From: Pelobates cultripes
Lineage: Eukaryota > Chordata > Amphibia > Anura > Pelobatidae
Reading direction: 5' to 3'
Assembly (NCBI GenBank): GCA_933207985.1
Contig: OW240917.1
Location: forward strand, 242,678,480 to 242,742,479
Length of the DNA: 64,000 nucleotides
Shown: positions 12,185-23,040 of the stretch, one piece after another
Layout of the letters: each line of letters begins with the position of its first letter
How positions within the stretch are numbered: position 1 is the first letter of the stretch
Program-made: the position numbers and the translations under genes
Notes under the pieces: generated by a model
What the model was told of the DNA's origin: nothing
The model's database searches: none
Seen by the model: only the letters and a program-made list of their open reading frames with translations

Positions 12185-13404
12185 AGAATTGCCTATTTAT
12201 CATACCTGCTTGCCTTAAAATCCCATTGGACTGGGTTTATATAAATGTGATAAATATTTGGTCACTTTACTATTTAACTATAAGCCGAAATCCAAATATT
12301 GACTTGTAAAATGGAGATTACGAGGGAGCTCGTATCAACCATATCTAGCATCTAAGTAAATTTATGGAGGGCACATTAAATGGGCAACAGGTTAGGTACC
12401 GCTATTTTGTGTTATAGATTTGACATTAGATTATTATGTAATTCTGCAATACATTATATAAAATTGCTTTAAAAAAAAAAAATATTTTAGCCATTCACTT
12501 GTGCTGAAAAAGTTGTGGGATTTAAAATAAAAAAATTTAAAAAGGCTTTTTGTGTTATAGAAGTTAAAACAGAGCAGTGCATAATTGCCCAAAAACATGT
12601 GAAAGCATTTGCAGTGGTGTAGTACTACTTTCTCAACACTAGAGGGCCCATTTACACAGAGTGATACTGCAAGAGGCATTTTTTCTGATTATTTTTGTAG
12701 CTTGCAAGATTTAAAAAGCACCCAGCTTTCAAGTCTAAACATTAGTTATGGATACAGATTCAGCCTTTTAACATATATTCAGAGAATCACCATTGCAGAT
12801 TATATGGATGAACGATTGTCATGCGTTTGTTCTGTGTTCTTTTCACACAATTTAATCGGTACAATGTATTTAGCAACCTGCTGTACTCAGTGTGCATTTT
12901 AATTGACACAACCCTGTAACATGCATTTCATGTGAGAGTCTCTGAAAGGACAGTGAGCCATATTATTATCAAAAATGAGTGTTTTTCGGAAAGATAGAAT
13001 CTTTATGAAATATTCAGATTGGCTGTGTTGCAATTTCACAAAAAATTCCAACACAGTCCAAAGATATACAGAGACAAAGCAGGGACTTTTTGACAAAGCT
13101 TGACACTGGCCGAGTTACCGCCGACAAGCATTGTCATGTCCCCCATTTCCCCAGTGGTTGTAGTTAAATTAGCTCTTTCTATGGAAGATCACACAGTCTC
13201 CCATGTGTAAGAGTATAGTGGTGACCAGGAGCTATAGAAGGGCATCAGGAAGACGATGGACTGGTTCAGGTAAGTAAATCTCGCCTTTCCATGTTTTCCC
13301 CGGCCACTGGACCACCGATGTCACCTTCATGAGTCTTTGCAAATTATGGAAAATCTCCAGATGGTGACAGAGCCGTTTTAAATGAAACACATATATATAT
13401 AGTG
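12185..13404. other. No gene recognised
   Basis: AT-rich sequence. ORFs up to 97 codons (for example 12609-12902) have no recognisable domain, no repeat match and AT-driven composition. Confidence 0.6.
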
Positions 13405-13478
13405 AATTACTAAATAAAAGTTAAATGATAGTTGATTATGGAATTTTAGTTATGTGATAGTGAATTATTGAACTGGAA
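13405..13478 (+). repeat. Left part of a degenerate gat-rich tandem repeat
   Basis: The phrases gttaaatgatagttgatta and tatgtgatagtgaattattg repeat loosely. Matching phrases resume at 15040-15170 beyond the MITE cluster, so the cluster seems to sit inside this repeat. Confidence 0.5.
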
Positions 13479-14467
13479 TTAAAGGGGCATTCTGAGCACC
13501 AATACAGTTTAATGTATTTGATAGATTTTGTTCTCATTAAAGGGATACTATAGTGCCAGGAATACAATTCTGTATTACCGGCACTATCGGTCACCATGCA
13601 TCCCCCTCCCTCGTGCCCTCCCGCCCTGGGTAAATAAAGGGTCAAAACTCCTTACTTTACTTATCGGATCCCAGCGCTGATGTCCTTTGGCGCTGGGTTG
13701 AAGCTCCTCCTCCTCCATCCCGCAACGAGCGGGCTCTAATGCACATGCACGGAAAAGGCTGCACATGCATTAGATGTCCTCATAGGAAAGCATTGAATAA
13801 AAAATGCAGAGCATGAGGACGTCCAGCGTCAGATACCGGACCAAAAATCTGTTTCGATCCAGGAAGCCCTCTAGTGGGCAGCCACTGAGGCCAGACTTAG
13901 AGCTGCAATGTAACCATCCAGTTTCTCTGGAATGGCAATGTTTAACATTGCAGCACTAGGTGCAAAAGGGACACTGCACCCAGACCACTTCAGTGAGCTA
14001 AAGTGGTCTGGGTGCCTACAGTGTCCCTTTAAAATGCCTTGTTTTCTTTTTTTTGCCATGCTCAAATCTTTAGAGTAATAAATAAATGTTTTGTAGAATT
14101 CTGCACCATAAACCTGCACCTTTAGCCACAACCCTAATGCCCAAAAGACTTCCTTATCAAACATGTGTTCATAGTTTTAGCTCCAACAGCACTGAGTGAG
14201 CTGCTTTTGATTCACAACCTGATTGCAGACAGGTAGTGATATCCTTACTATATGTTACCCTCAGCTGTGTACATACATTTGATAAGGAAGTATTTTTCTG
14301 GAGTGAGGGGGTTTGGCTAAAGAGGCAGGCTTATGGTGCAGCAAAACATTAATTTATTTTACGCAGAAACTATAAAGTTTTGAGCACACAAAAAATTACA
14401 GCCTATTAATGAGGCCAAAACCTATTAAATGAATTAAGTAGTATTGGTGTTCGGAGTGTTCCTTTAA
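13479..14467. mobile_element. Long-foldback T2 MITE with a nested T2 MITE
   Basis: TTAA-bounded (13479-13482 and 14464-14467), with TTAAAGGGG and TTAAAGGAA ends. Ignoring the nested insert at 13537-14032, the two halves are inverted copies over nearly their whole length (for example the left gacttccttatcaaacatgtg against its complement near 14275-14295). The transcript would fold into one hairpin of about 240 bp per arm. It shares its right TTAA with the next T2 MITE. Confidence 0.75.
13537..14032. mobile_element. Nested T2/Kolobok-like MITE
   Basis: Perfect TTAA on both sides (13537-13540, 14029-14032). Ends are agggatactatagtgcc and the facing gtgcctacagtgtccct. Its interior is the reverse of the 2368 family. 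It inserted into the left arm of the foldback. Confidence 0.8.
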
Positions 14468-14469
14468 AG

Positions 14470-14606
14470 CAGGCTTCCCCAAACTCTAGCCCTCCAGATG
14501 TTGTTGAACTACAACTCCCATGATTCTCAGTCTATCTAGTTCATTCATAGAATCATGGGAGTTGTAGTTCAGCAACATCTGGAGGGCCGGAGTTTAGGGA
14601 AGCCTG
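14470..14606. mobile_element. Palindromic hAT-like MITE with 8-bp target duplication
   Basis: A 137-bp near-perfect palindrome begins caggcttccccaaactc and ends with its complement; the arms include acaactcccatgattct. It is flanked on both sides by CTTTAAAG (14462-14469 and 14607-14614), an exact 8-bp duplication as expected for hAT. It landed on the TTAA shared by two T2 MITEs. Confidence 0.85.
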
Positions 14607-14608
14607 CT

Positions 14609-15037
14609 TTAAAGAGACAGTATGGTCACCAGAACAACTATAGCTTAATGTAGTTGTTCTGGTGCTTATAGTATGTCCCTGCAGGCTTTTTGCTGTTAAC
14701 ACTGCCTTTTCAGAGTAAAAGCAGTGTTTACATTGCTCCCTATGGACACCTCCAGTGGCAGTCAGTTAGACGTGCAGTACTGACGTTCAGTGTCTCCACA
14801 CTCTGATTCGATGCATCTCTATGAAGAGATGCTGGCTGGCCAGCGTGGCAGTAGCCTCCCAATGCTTTCCTATGGGAAAGCATTGGATTGGCTGTGATTG
14901 TCAGTTTGTATGATGATCTCAGCCAAGCAGAGTATGGCAATAGGCAGCGCTAGGAGAAGATAAGTTTTCTTTTTAACAGGTGCAAAGTGGAAAGCTAAAA
15001 TTGTTTTTTTATTCCTGACCCCATAGCGTTCCTTTAA
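14609..15037. mobile_element. T2/Kolobok-like MITE, second family
   Basis: TTAA at both ends. The left end, agagacagtatggtcaccagaac, and the interior gtaaaagcagtgtttacattg match the copy at 30534-31071. The right end is ccccatagcgttcct. Non-coding. Confidence 0.75.
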
Positions 15038-15764
15038 GTGATCGTGGATTATCATGTATTATTGGAATGAGGTTAAATGACAGTGGGTTATTGGATTGGA
15101 TTTTCATGATAGTGGATTATTGGATTAGAGCTGTTTGATATTGGATTAACAGATTACAGATAAATAGTAGAAGAGAAGGGAGTTGAGTGATAGGAGATTA
15201 GAAAGTAGAGAATAATATCAGTTGCTTAATGTAAGTAGGACAGAGTTAATTGTGGGTTTATTATTAGTGAGAAGAATAAAGAGATTATTAGATTAGAATT
15301 GAGAGAATGTATAGATGGATCAGGGAAGATAGGTACGTGATTGAGTAATAGTGTTCTTGATTGACTTTATACTTTGCTTATTGTTGCCCAGTACTTAGAG
15401 CAGAAGCATTGCAGTGGATTAAGTTGGATTGTTCTCAAAAGGGCTGCCTGCCTAATTGTCTCCTAATGATCTGGTTACTTTAGACAGAAGCCTCCTATTT
15501 CTCTCTTTCAAATTAGCTTCTCCTCTCTTTTCTGCACAAGGTGTGTGATCTATTATTTACCGAAGGAGAACCAGCCGTGTAAAAGCTGCAAAACCAACAG
15601 GCTGTGTGTTAACTAATGATTGGAACATAATTGAGGGCAGTGGGTAACAATGGTTTGCTAATGAAATCAAAATGAATGTTTTTATTTCTCATTCTCGGAC
15701 AAAAATTCACAGAAAAATTCTACAGTTATATCTGGAGTATTATAACATTTGTACGCCTTCCAAC
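15038..15764 (+). repeat. Right part of gat-rich degenerate repeat, then unassigned sequence
   Basis: From 15040 to about 15170 the phrases gtggattattggatt and gttaaatgacagtgggtta repeat, matching 13405-13478. From 15170 to 15764 I see nothing recognisable. Confidence 0.45.
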
Positions 15765-15924
15765 ATTTGAGATGCACAAAGAGGAACACTTTAATTTTAG
15801 GGGTGTGAGTGGGGGCGTGACTTACTAATAACAATGTATACAACTAAAATGGAATTTAGAACAAGATCAATGTATCTTATTTACACAGACTGATTTCTAA
15901 CACATTTATTGTAGTTTAAAGACA
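15765..15924 (+). repeat. Flank of a repeat family enclosing the 48-bp array
   Basis: The wording gaggaacactttaattttaggggtgtgagtggg here and gagggacattagg...gggacagagcgatttgggccc at 18430-18485 looks like the two sides of one dispersed repeat, with the 48-bp array between. The family is not named. Confidence 0.4.
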
Positions 15925-16174
15925 CATTACTGGGAGTATTATTGCTGCGGAGCTCTGTTATACACTCAGACACATTACTGGGAGTATTATTGCTGTGGGG
16001 CTCTGTTATACACTCAGACACATTACTGGGAGTATTATCGCTGTGGAGCTCTGTTATATACTCAGTCACATTACTGGGAGTATTATTACTGTGGAGCTCT
16101 GTTATACACTCAGACACATTACTGGGAGTATTATCGCTGTGGAGCTCTGTTATACACTCAGACACATTACTGGG
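15925..16174 (+). repeat. 48-bp minisatellite, left segment
   Basis: About five copies of a 48-bp unit (cattactgggagtattat + cgctgtggagctctg + ttatacactcagaca). Units differ by few substitutions. The array is cut at cattactggg by a PLE and resumes at 17841. Because 48 is a multiple of three, several frames on both strands stay open; these are not genes. Confidence 0.9.
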
Positions 16175-16848
16175 TACCACTCATTTGCAACTACAATGGG
16201 AATCATAAAAACATCAGAAAAGTTATAAAAAAATACTGGCATGTAATACAAAGTGACCCGGTTTTAAAAAAAATTCTCCCTGCACAACCACATATCATCT
16301 ACAGAGGGGCAAAAAATTTGAAAAAAATGCTTGTAAGAAGTAGTGAAAGCCCAATTAAAACAAACCACTTCTTAGGATTACAGAACGGGTTTTATGGTTG
16401 TGGAAACTGCCAGGCGTGTAAATCTACAAATAGTAAGAAAAGACATCTAAGTGACCTTCGAGAGTATATTGATAAAGATTTTGTTATTAAAGATAAACTA
16501 ACCTGCTTTTCCAAAGGCGTTATCTATATTTTAAAATGTCCTTGCAGTTTATTATACGTTGGTAGAACCATTAGATGCTTCCATGTCAGAATTTCTGAAC
16601 ATATACGGAACATCAGAAAAGGTTTGGAGACCCATAGTGTCTCCAACCATTTCAAGACTCACCATAACCAAAATCCTGATCAATTATTTTTTTGCCCCCT
16701 CAAAATAGTCACACATGACTGGAGAGGGGGTGACTATTTAAAAAAAATAGGACTAGAAGAGATGAGATTTATTTTTAATTTTAACACCCTTATTCCACAC
16801 GGTTTAAACTCTGACTTTGAAACATGTCATTTCTTTAAAAAAAAATAA
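16175..16848 (+). pseudogene. PLE polyprotein C terminus with GIY-YIG endonuclease (5'-truncated)
   Basis: PLE polyproteins join a telomerase-like RT to a GIY-YIG endonuclease that nicks target DNA. The frame is open from the insertion breakpoint, so the coding goes further upstream than the first Met at 16318. Before the Met it reads linker sequence typical of PLEs (KKYWHVIQSDPVLKKIL). After it come a Cys pair motif (CGNCQACK), then GVIYILKCPCSLLYVGRTIR, which carries the GxxY and YVG halves of GIY-YIG, then the catalytic-type Arg in HVRISEH and a downstream Glu in LEEMRF. It stops at TAA 16846-16848. The RT domain is missing because of 5' truncation, so no full product is possible. The endonuclease segment itself has no visible break. 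Confidence 0.85.
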
Positions 16849-17418
16849 AAATTTTTTTTTTGTAATAGAGGTTCACTTTAATTAATTTAGTACAACTTAT
16901 TATTTTTCTTTGGAATACCAATATAGGTATCGATACTTCTAATTCTTTAGTGGTCCATCTATTCACAAAAGCACTTAATTCACTACTATCAAATATGAAA
17001 TCGAGCAAAATAAAATTTAATCAGAATAAGTGATGAATATAATGCACAAGCACTTTTAATATTGAATAATTCACAAACGTGCACTTAATTTAACACTATT
17101 GTCACTTTATAAATGGTTTGGGGGAATAAGATTATGACTCAATATAGCCATTATGTTCTGGTTGCCCATTTATGTCTTTTCACTTTGTATTATCAATGTT
17201 CCGTAATGGAACGCACACGTCATGTAGTGTGCGTTCCAGCCGGTCCGTTTCCATGTCAACAAGACGTTCTTACGCCGAGAAGAGGACCAACGAGGTGACG
17301 CCGTAACCCGGAAGTGATTTCACCGGAAGTGCGTTCCACTGCGAGAGCACCTGCGTTCCACCGCGAAATACTGGCGAAAGACAGATATAAAAAGACAGTG
17401 AAACAGAGAGACAACATC

Positions 17419-17462
17419 ACCGACTGAGGAAGCCCCTGGTACGGGGCAAAACGCGTTTCGGT
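17419..17462 (+). ncRNA. Hammerhead-like ribozyme in PLE terminal repeat (decayed core)
   Basis: Type I layout: stem I accga (17419-17423) pairs with tcggt (17458-17462). The CTGAGGA box is 17424-17430. Stem II gcccc (17432-17436) pairs with ggggc (17443-17447). Then AAAA stands where GAAA is expected, followed by a self-complementary CGCG (17452-17455) and T-T before stem I. The G12 position (17448) is A, which should impair cleavage. An unpaired A (17431) precedes stem II, as in the copy at 42052. Hammerheads are known in PLE terminal repeats, and short palindromic stem III forms are expected to act as dimers. Activity here is inference. Confidence 0.65.
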
Positions 17463-17840
17463 TATTTAGAGACTCCTTGTTTTGGACTCTATTTATATTG
17501 TTTATATTTTACTGGAGATCCTATTGAATTTTACTGGAGATTGTCTCCTGATCGTTTTTACCCTTTTTGGGATCAATAAACACTTTACTTTGGAGTAAGT
17601 GTTTCCAGCTTTATTTATTCCTGGCAAATAGATCTGCTGAAGGAAAGGGACATCCTATTAATGGTCCCAGTGCTGTTCCCATGAGAGCCACATGTTTCTA
17701 TATGGCTCTCGGTTTGTGAGTACCTGACTACCTTCATTTATTTATTGAATATCCATTTGCTGACAATATTACACTATTGTGTTGTTTTTATTCTCTTTTA
17801 GATATTTTAGAAGTGTGATCCACCTATTGTATGTATTGTA

Positions 17841-18412
17841 CATTACTGGGAGTATTATTGCTGCGGAACTCTGTTATACACTCATACTCATTACTGGGAA
17901 TATTATTGCTGTGGAGCTCTGTTATACACTCAGACACATTACTGGGAGTATTATCGCTGTGGAGCTCTGTTATACACTCAGACACATTACTGGGAGTATT
18001 ATCGCTGTGGAGCTCTGTTATACACTCAGACACATTACTGGGAGTATTATTGCTGTGGAGCTCTGTTATACACTCACATTACTGGGAGTATTATTGCTGT
18101 GGAGCTCTGTTATACACTCAGACACATTACTGGGAGTATTATCGCTGTGGAGCTCTGTTATACACTCAGACACATTACTGGGAGTAGTATTGCTGTGGAG
18201 CTCTGTTATACACTCATACACATTACTGAGAGTATTATTGCTGTGTAGCTCTGTTATACACTCAGACACATTACTGGGAGTATTATCGCTGTGGAGCTCT
18301 GTTATACACTCAGACACATTACTGGGAGTATTATTGCTGTGTAGCTCTGTTATACCCTCAGACACATTACTGGGAGTATTATTGCTGTGGAGATCTGTTA
18401 TACTCTTAGACA
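17841..18412 (+). repeat. 48-bp minisatellite, right segment
   Basis: About twelve copies of the 48-bp unit described for 15925-16174, with one shortened unit near 18058-18090. The 215-codon frame across it is an artefact of unit length. Confidence 0.9.
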
Positions 18413-19360
18413 CACCAACAATATGAAGCTCCTAGACAAGAGGGACATTAGGATAGAAAAGAGGGACAGAGCGATTTGGGCCCTAAATAAGGACTTTCCC
18501 TCCTGGATCGGGATACTTGGAAGGTATGCTGTCCTGCGACTGAATTGGAATGATGAGCAGAGTATGTATGTATGAGTCTAAACACATGCGTTCATTGGAA
18601 TTTTTTTTTTTTTTTTTTAAGGAGTATTGATATGCTAATATATCTTATTTTGGTTGATCTGTCTATCCTTATCTTGCAAGTAGTTCATTTATAAAGCCAT
18701 TTTTCCCCTTTTCTGTCTCTTCTGATGACGTCACTGATTGGCTCCATAATGTCACTAAATCCTCCCCTTGTCACAGACCAAATGATTTCGTTCAGCTGGC
18801 AAAGCGTGGGTTCCTGACATGCTTTTAGATCAAAATGAAGATGCTTGTGACATCACGGCGCCCACTTTCTTCAGCCAGGCATGGTGATTTAAAATGATAC
18901 GAGTGCTGTTTTTTTATGCAGTAAAATGTGACTCAAGGGTGGTCTCGTGAGAGAAATTATTCCCTTCCTGACATATATTTGTTCATCGCAGAAAACCTCC
19001 CTTTTATTTTATTTAATGCCTTTGAAATGAGAGCAATGAAATGAAAATCTGCTTTTATTTCAGCATCTTTCTGCCACACAGTATAAGTCAATTTGTTTAA
19101 GTCACAGTGGAGAGCCATAACCCATATTGTCAGGTCACCGAGAGAAGACTAGAACTGGGCTAGTAGCCAAATTCTTTTCCTTGTGGAATCTCCTGCAAAT
19201 AAGTGATCATGTTTGGCCTTTGTGTGGTAACCCCGGTGAGAGAAAGTTTACTTCTGAAGTAGCAGCTCGGAGCTAAATTTTATTGCTTAAAAAGTTTAGA
19301 AGGAACATTCTGAATCCAATATAAAGGCAGGCAGATTTGTAGCTTAGTATAAATTTAGTA
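18413..19360. other. No gene; repeat flank then unassigned sequence
   Basis: 18413-18560 is the right flank of the repeat noted at 15765. A T19 run lies at 18600. The rest shows nothing recognisable. Confidence 0.5.
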
Positions 19361-19735
19361 AATGAACAGAAATGTCTGTCTGTCTATCTATCTCTGTATG
19401 TCTGCTTATCTGTCTCTGTCTGTATGCTTGTCTGTCTATCTATCTATCTATCTATCGCTGTATGTCTGTCTATCTCTGTATGTCTGCTTGTCTGTCTCTA
19501 TCTGTCTATCTGTCTGCCTGTGTGTGTGTCTGTTAGTGAGTGTGTGTGTGTGTCTGTTAGTGTGTGTGTCTGTTAGTGAGTGTGTGTGTGTGTGTGTGTG
19601 TGTGTCTGTTAGTGTGTGTTTGTGTATCAGTGAGTGTGTGTCTGTTAGTGAGTGTGTTTGTGTGTCTGTTATCTCTATATGTCTGCTTGTCTGTCAGTAT
19701 CTATCTATTTATCTGTCTGCTTGTCTGTCTATCTG

Positions 19736-19770
<35 letters not shown>

Positions 19771-19820
19771 CTCTCTGTATATCTGCTTGTCTGTCTCTAT
19801 CTATCTAACTATCTATCTAT
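19361..19820 (+). repeat. TCTG/TCTA and TG compound microsatellite
   Basis: Mixed ctgtctatctatc and gtgtgtctgttagtgag runs. The overlapping Cys/Leu/Ser-rich open frames are repeat artefacts. The hAT element begins immediately after it. Confidence 0.9.
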
Positions 19821-20517
19821 TAGAATTGAGCGGACACTTGAATGTTCGGGTCCGGCCGAACTTTTAAAAAAAGTCCAGGTTCGTGATCGAACTTGACCCC
19901 GAACTCGAACCCCATTGAAGTCAATGGGGACCTGAACTATTGGCCACAAAAATGCCTCTAAAAAAGTCCTGGAAAGGGCTAGAGGGCTGCAAAATGAAGT
20001 AAATTGGGGGTAAGAGTAGGACAAGTGCCCTGCAAACAAATGTGGATAGGGAAATCACTTAAAATAACATAAAAATTAAAAATACAGCTGAGCCATAAAA
20101 TAGCACTAGATGGAATCTTTGATTTTAGCTTTTGAAGAACATAAATCAAAATCTAAAGCATGGCTGTCAGGAGGATCACCCGAATTATCCATTTGAGAGA
20201 GGGTTGGAGTGCTCTTTCATTGTTTAAACTGAGCTCAACTCCTGATGCATGGAGAAAAGGCCTTCACAAGCCTCTGCTAGTGTACATAATTTATACTAAG
20301 TGACCCATAGGTTGAGGAGGCGGTGACCGTGGCGGTGTAGGTGGAAGCGGCGGTGGAGGAGGTAGCCAACACTGTTTTGTATTTGTTTTTTTGTTTTGTT
20401 TTTTTTCTTTTTTTTATTGGAGTAGCCTCCAAAATATTGGGACATATAAAAAAAGAAAACAAAGAAGACTATGTGCACTTGAGTATAACAATGGCTGAGT
20501 GAGGCTGGTATAAATGT

Positions 20518-22752
20518 CTATTCTGCACAAGGTACAGACAAGCCTGGTGGAATCCATGCCTGGTTCATTTTAATAAACGTGAACTTGTCCACGTTGGCTT
20601 TGGACAGGCGGCTGCACTTGTCTGTGATAACGCCCTCTGCCGTGCTAAACACACATTCAGACAATACTCTGGCTGCAGGGCAGGCCAGCACCTTCAAGGC
20701 ATAAAAGGCAAGGTCAGGCCATGTGCCCAATTTGGAGACCCAGAAGTTGAATAGGGCAGACCGATCAGTCAGTACGTGTAGGCGTGTGCACGCATACTGT
20801 TCCACCATGTTGCTGAAATGCTGCCTCCTGCTAAGACGTTCCATATCAGATGGTGGTGCTTTTTGTTGTGGCGTGCTGACAAAGCTTTTCCACATTTCGG
20901 CCATGCTAACCCTGCCTTCTGAGGTGCTGGCGGTGCCCCAGCTGCGTTGGCGACCTCTTCCTCATCCTCCTGCCTTCACCTTGTGCTTCCACTGAGCCCC
21001 CGGTGTTAGTTGGGAATGCCCAGCGTGCGCTTGTAGTCACGCATCTTCCGATCACGCTCCAGTGAGGGAATTAAGGACGGCACGTTGTCTTCATAACGGA
21101 GATCCAGCAGAGTGGCCACCGAGTAATCAGCACAAGTTAGAATGTGGGCAACTCGCCAGTCGTTGCGCAGGCACTTCAACATGTAGTCGCTCATGTGGTG
21201 GAGTACTTGAAACAGTGCAAATTGGCACACTGGTCTTGCATGGAAGCCCACTCATTGGTGGTGAAGTGGTGCTGTTCCGCAGAGCGACTGACCCATGCGT
21301 GCTGCATCTGAAACTCCACTATCGCCTGCTGCTGCTCACACAGTCTTTCCAGCATGTGCAAGGTGGAGTTCCACCTTATGGGCACATCACAAATGAGGTG
21401 GTGAGTGGGAAGGCTGAAGTTACGCTGCAGCGCACACAGGTGGCAGCAGCAGGGTGAGAACGCCGAAAGCGCACAGATGGCCCGCACTTTCTGCAGCAGC
21501 TCTGATATATCTGGGTAGTTTTTCAGGAATTTCTGCACCACCAATTCAGCACATGCGCCAGGCAAGGGATGTGCGGCAAACCGGCTAGGCCCACAGCTGC
21601 TACGAGATTTCGCCCATTATCGCACACCACCAGGCCGGGCTTGAGGCTTAGTGGCAACAACCACTCATTGGTCTGTTGTTCCATGCCCGTCCACAGCTCC
21701 TGCGCGGTGTCGAGTTTTCCCCCCAAACATGTGAGTTTTAAAACAGCTTGCTGTCGTTTCACCCTGGCTGTGCTGAAGTTGGTGGTGAAGGTGTTACGCT
21801 GCCTGGATGAGGTGGTGGTAGAGGAGGAGGAAGCGGAGTAGGAGGAGGAGGCAACAGGAGGCAAAGAGAAATGCCCTGCAATCTTCGGTGGAGGAAGGAC
21901 ATGAGCCAAACTGCTATCTGCCTCAGGCCCAGCCACCACTACATTTGCCGAGTGTGCAGTTAGGGAGATATAGTGTCCCTGACCGTGCTTACTGGTCCAC
22001 ATATCTGTGGTTATGTGGACCTTGCCCCAGATGAAGTTGCGCAGTGCACACCTGATTTTGTCCGCCAATTGGTTGTGCAGGGAAGGGATGGCTCGCCTGG
22101 AAAAGTAGTGGCGGCTGGGAACCACATACTGTGGGACAGCCACCACCATCAGGATTTTAAAACTGTCTGTCTCCACCAGACAGAATGACAGCATTTCAAA
22201 GGCCAGGAATTTTGAAATGTTGGCATTTAGGGCCAGGGATCGCGGGTGGGTGGGGCCATACTTCCTCTTTCTCTCCAGTGTTTGGGAGATGGACAGCTGA
22301 ACGCTTCCATGGGACAGTGTGGAGATGCTTGGGGACAGTGGCGGACGTTGGTGGCGTTGCTGCCACGTACTCTGTTTGTGCGGTGGAAGGTGCCACTGTG
22401 ACTCCAGAGGTGGAGGAAGAGGCCGGGACAGCAGCAGAAGAGGAAGCAGGAGAAGCCTTAGGGTCCTCTTAGAGCACGATAAGACAGTGGAGCTCATTTG
22501 ACTGATGTCGGGCTCGACCGTTTTAATCTGGTCATTTGAGAGATGGTGGAACAGGCCATGGTTGGCTTGTTTGGGGTCCCCTGCTGATTTTAGGCTTAAA
22601 ACAGCGGGGTTGTGGTGGTGGTGTGTCCTTGCCAAAGAAGGGATGGTTTGGTAGATTAGATGAAAAACCTGGAGGAGGTACCAGGTGAACCTGGAGGAGG
22701 TACCAGGTTGGACGTGTCCCCACTGGGTTGTAAGACGACCGGTGGGGAGCAT
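20518..22752 (-). pseudogene. hAT (ZBED-like) transposase, frameshifted
   Basis: Cut-and-paste transposase remnants in consecutive frames on the minus strand. 22752-21523 contains the RNase H-like core entry (VHITTDMWTSKHGQGHYISL, with the catalytic-type Asp) and the conserved CDNGRNLVAAV...CLAHVLN block. 21565-21191 continues with a Trp/Asn segment (DVPIRWNSTLHML). 21251-21006 follows. 20904-20518 contains the hATC dimerisation domain (LACPAARVLSECVFSTAEG...KCSRLSKANVDKF). At least three frame changes separate these pieces. A BED zinc finger is not clearly visible at the N end. No intact product is possible. Confidence 0.85.
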
Positions 22753-23040
22753 TATGGTTGGGCTCCACCTAGCGGAAAACCGGCTGGTGGGGAGCCCTGA
22801 AAAGGAAGATGTTTTTATTATGCCGAGGGGGGGAGGTGAGAGCCTTGGGGAAGTTAGATTGACAAGGACGGTTTCTTTGGTTACTGTATGACTATATGCA
22901 ATTTAGTTATGTTAATTTATGATATATTTATTATTTTGTTATACGTTAAAGGAGTTATACAGTATTTGGTTGTGTTAATAAATGCTGTGGCCTGTTTTCT
23001 CCAAGAAGTTGTCTGTCATTATTTGAAGGGGTAAGTTATG
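22740..23040 (+). repeat. Possible Ngaro/DIRS terminal-repeat remnant within the hAT
   Basis: The phrase taataaatgctgtggcctg (about 22976-22994) strongly resembles the AATAAAGCTGTGG(A/C)C wording found in the B repeats of both Ngaro elements in this window. This suggests a terminal fragment inserted in, or captured by, the hAT. The edges are not defined. Confidence 0.35.

Larger units (their letters stand above)
16175..17840 (+). mobile_element. 5'-truncated Penelope-like element
   Basis: The insertion keeps only the C-terminal coding end of the PLE polyprotein (to 16848) and a roughly 1-kb 3' terminal repeat with a hammerhead-like motif. The host minisatellite reads cattactggg on both sides (16165-16174 and 17841-17850), as a target duplication of at least 10 bp would, although the tandem repeat makes this impossible to separate from unit identity. 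The 3' part (ggtttgtgagtac near 17712, ccggaagtg repeats near 17310-17330) matches the second PLE at 41430-42480. Confidence 0.8.

Noticed and set aside
15881..18426. Long ORFs on both strands in the 48-bp array (up to 215 codons)
   Set aside because: The 48-bp unit is a multiple of three, so any stop-free unit frame stays open. Peptides are simple repeats with no domain.
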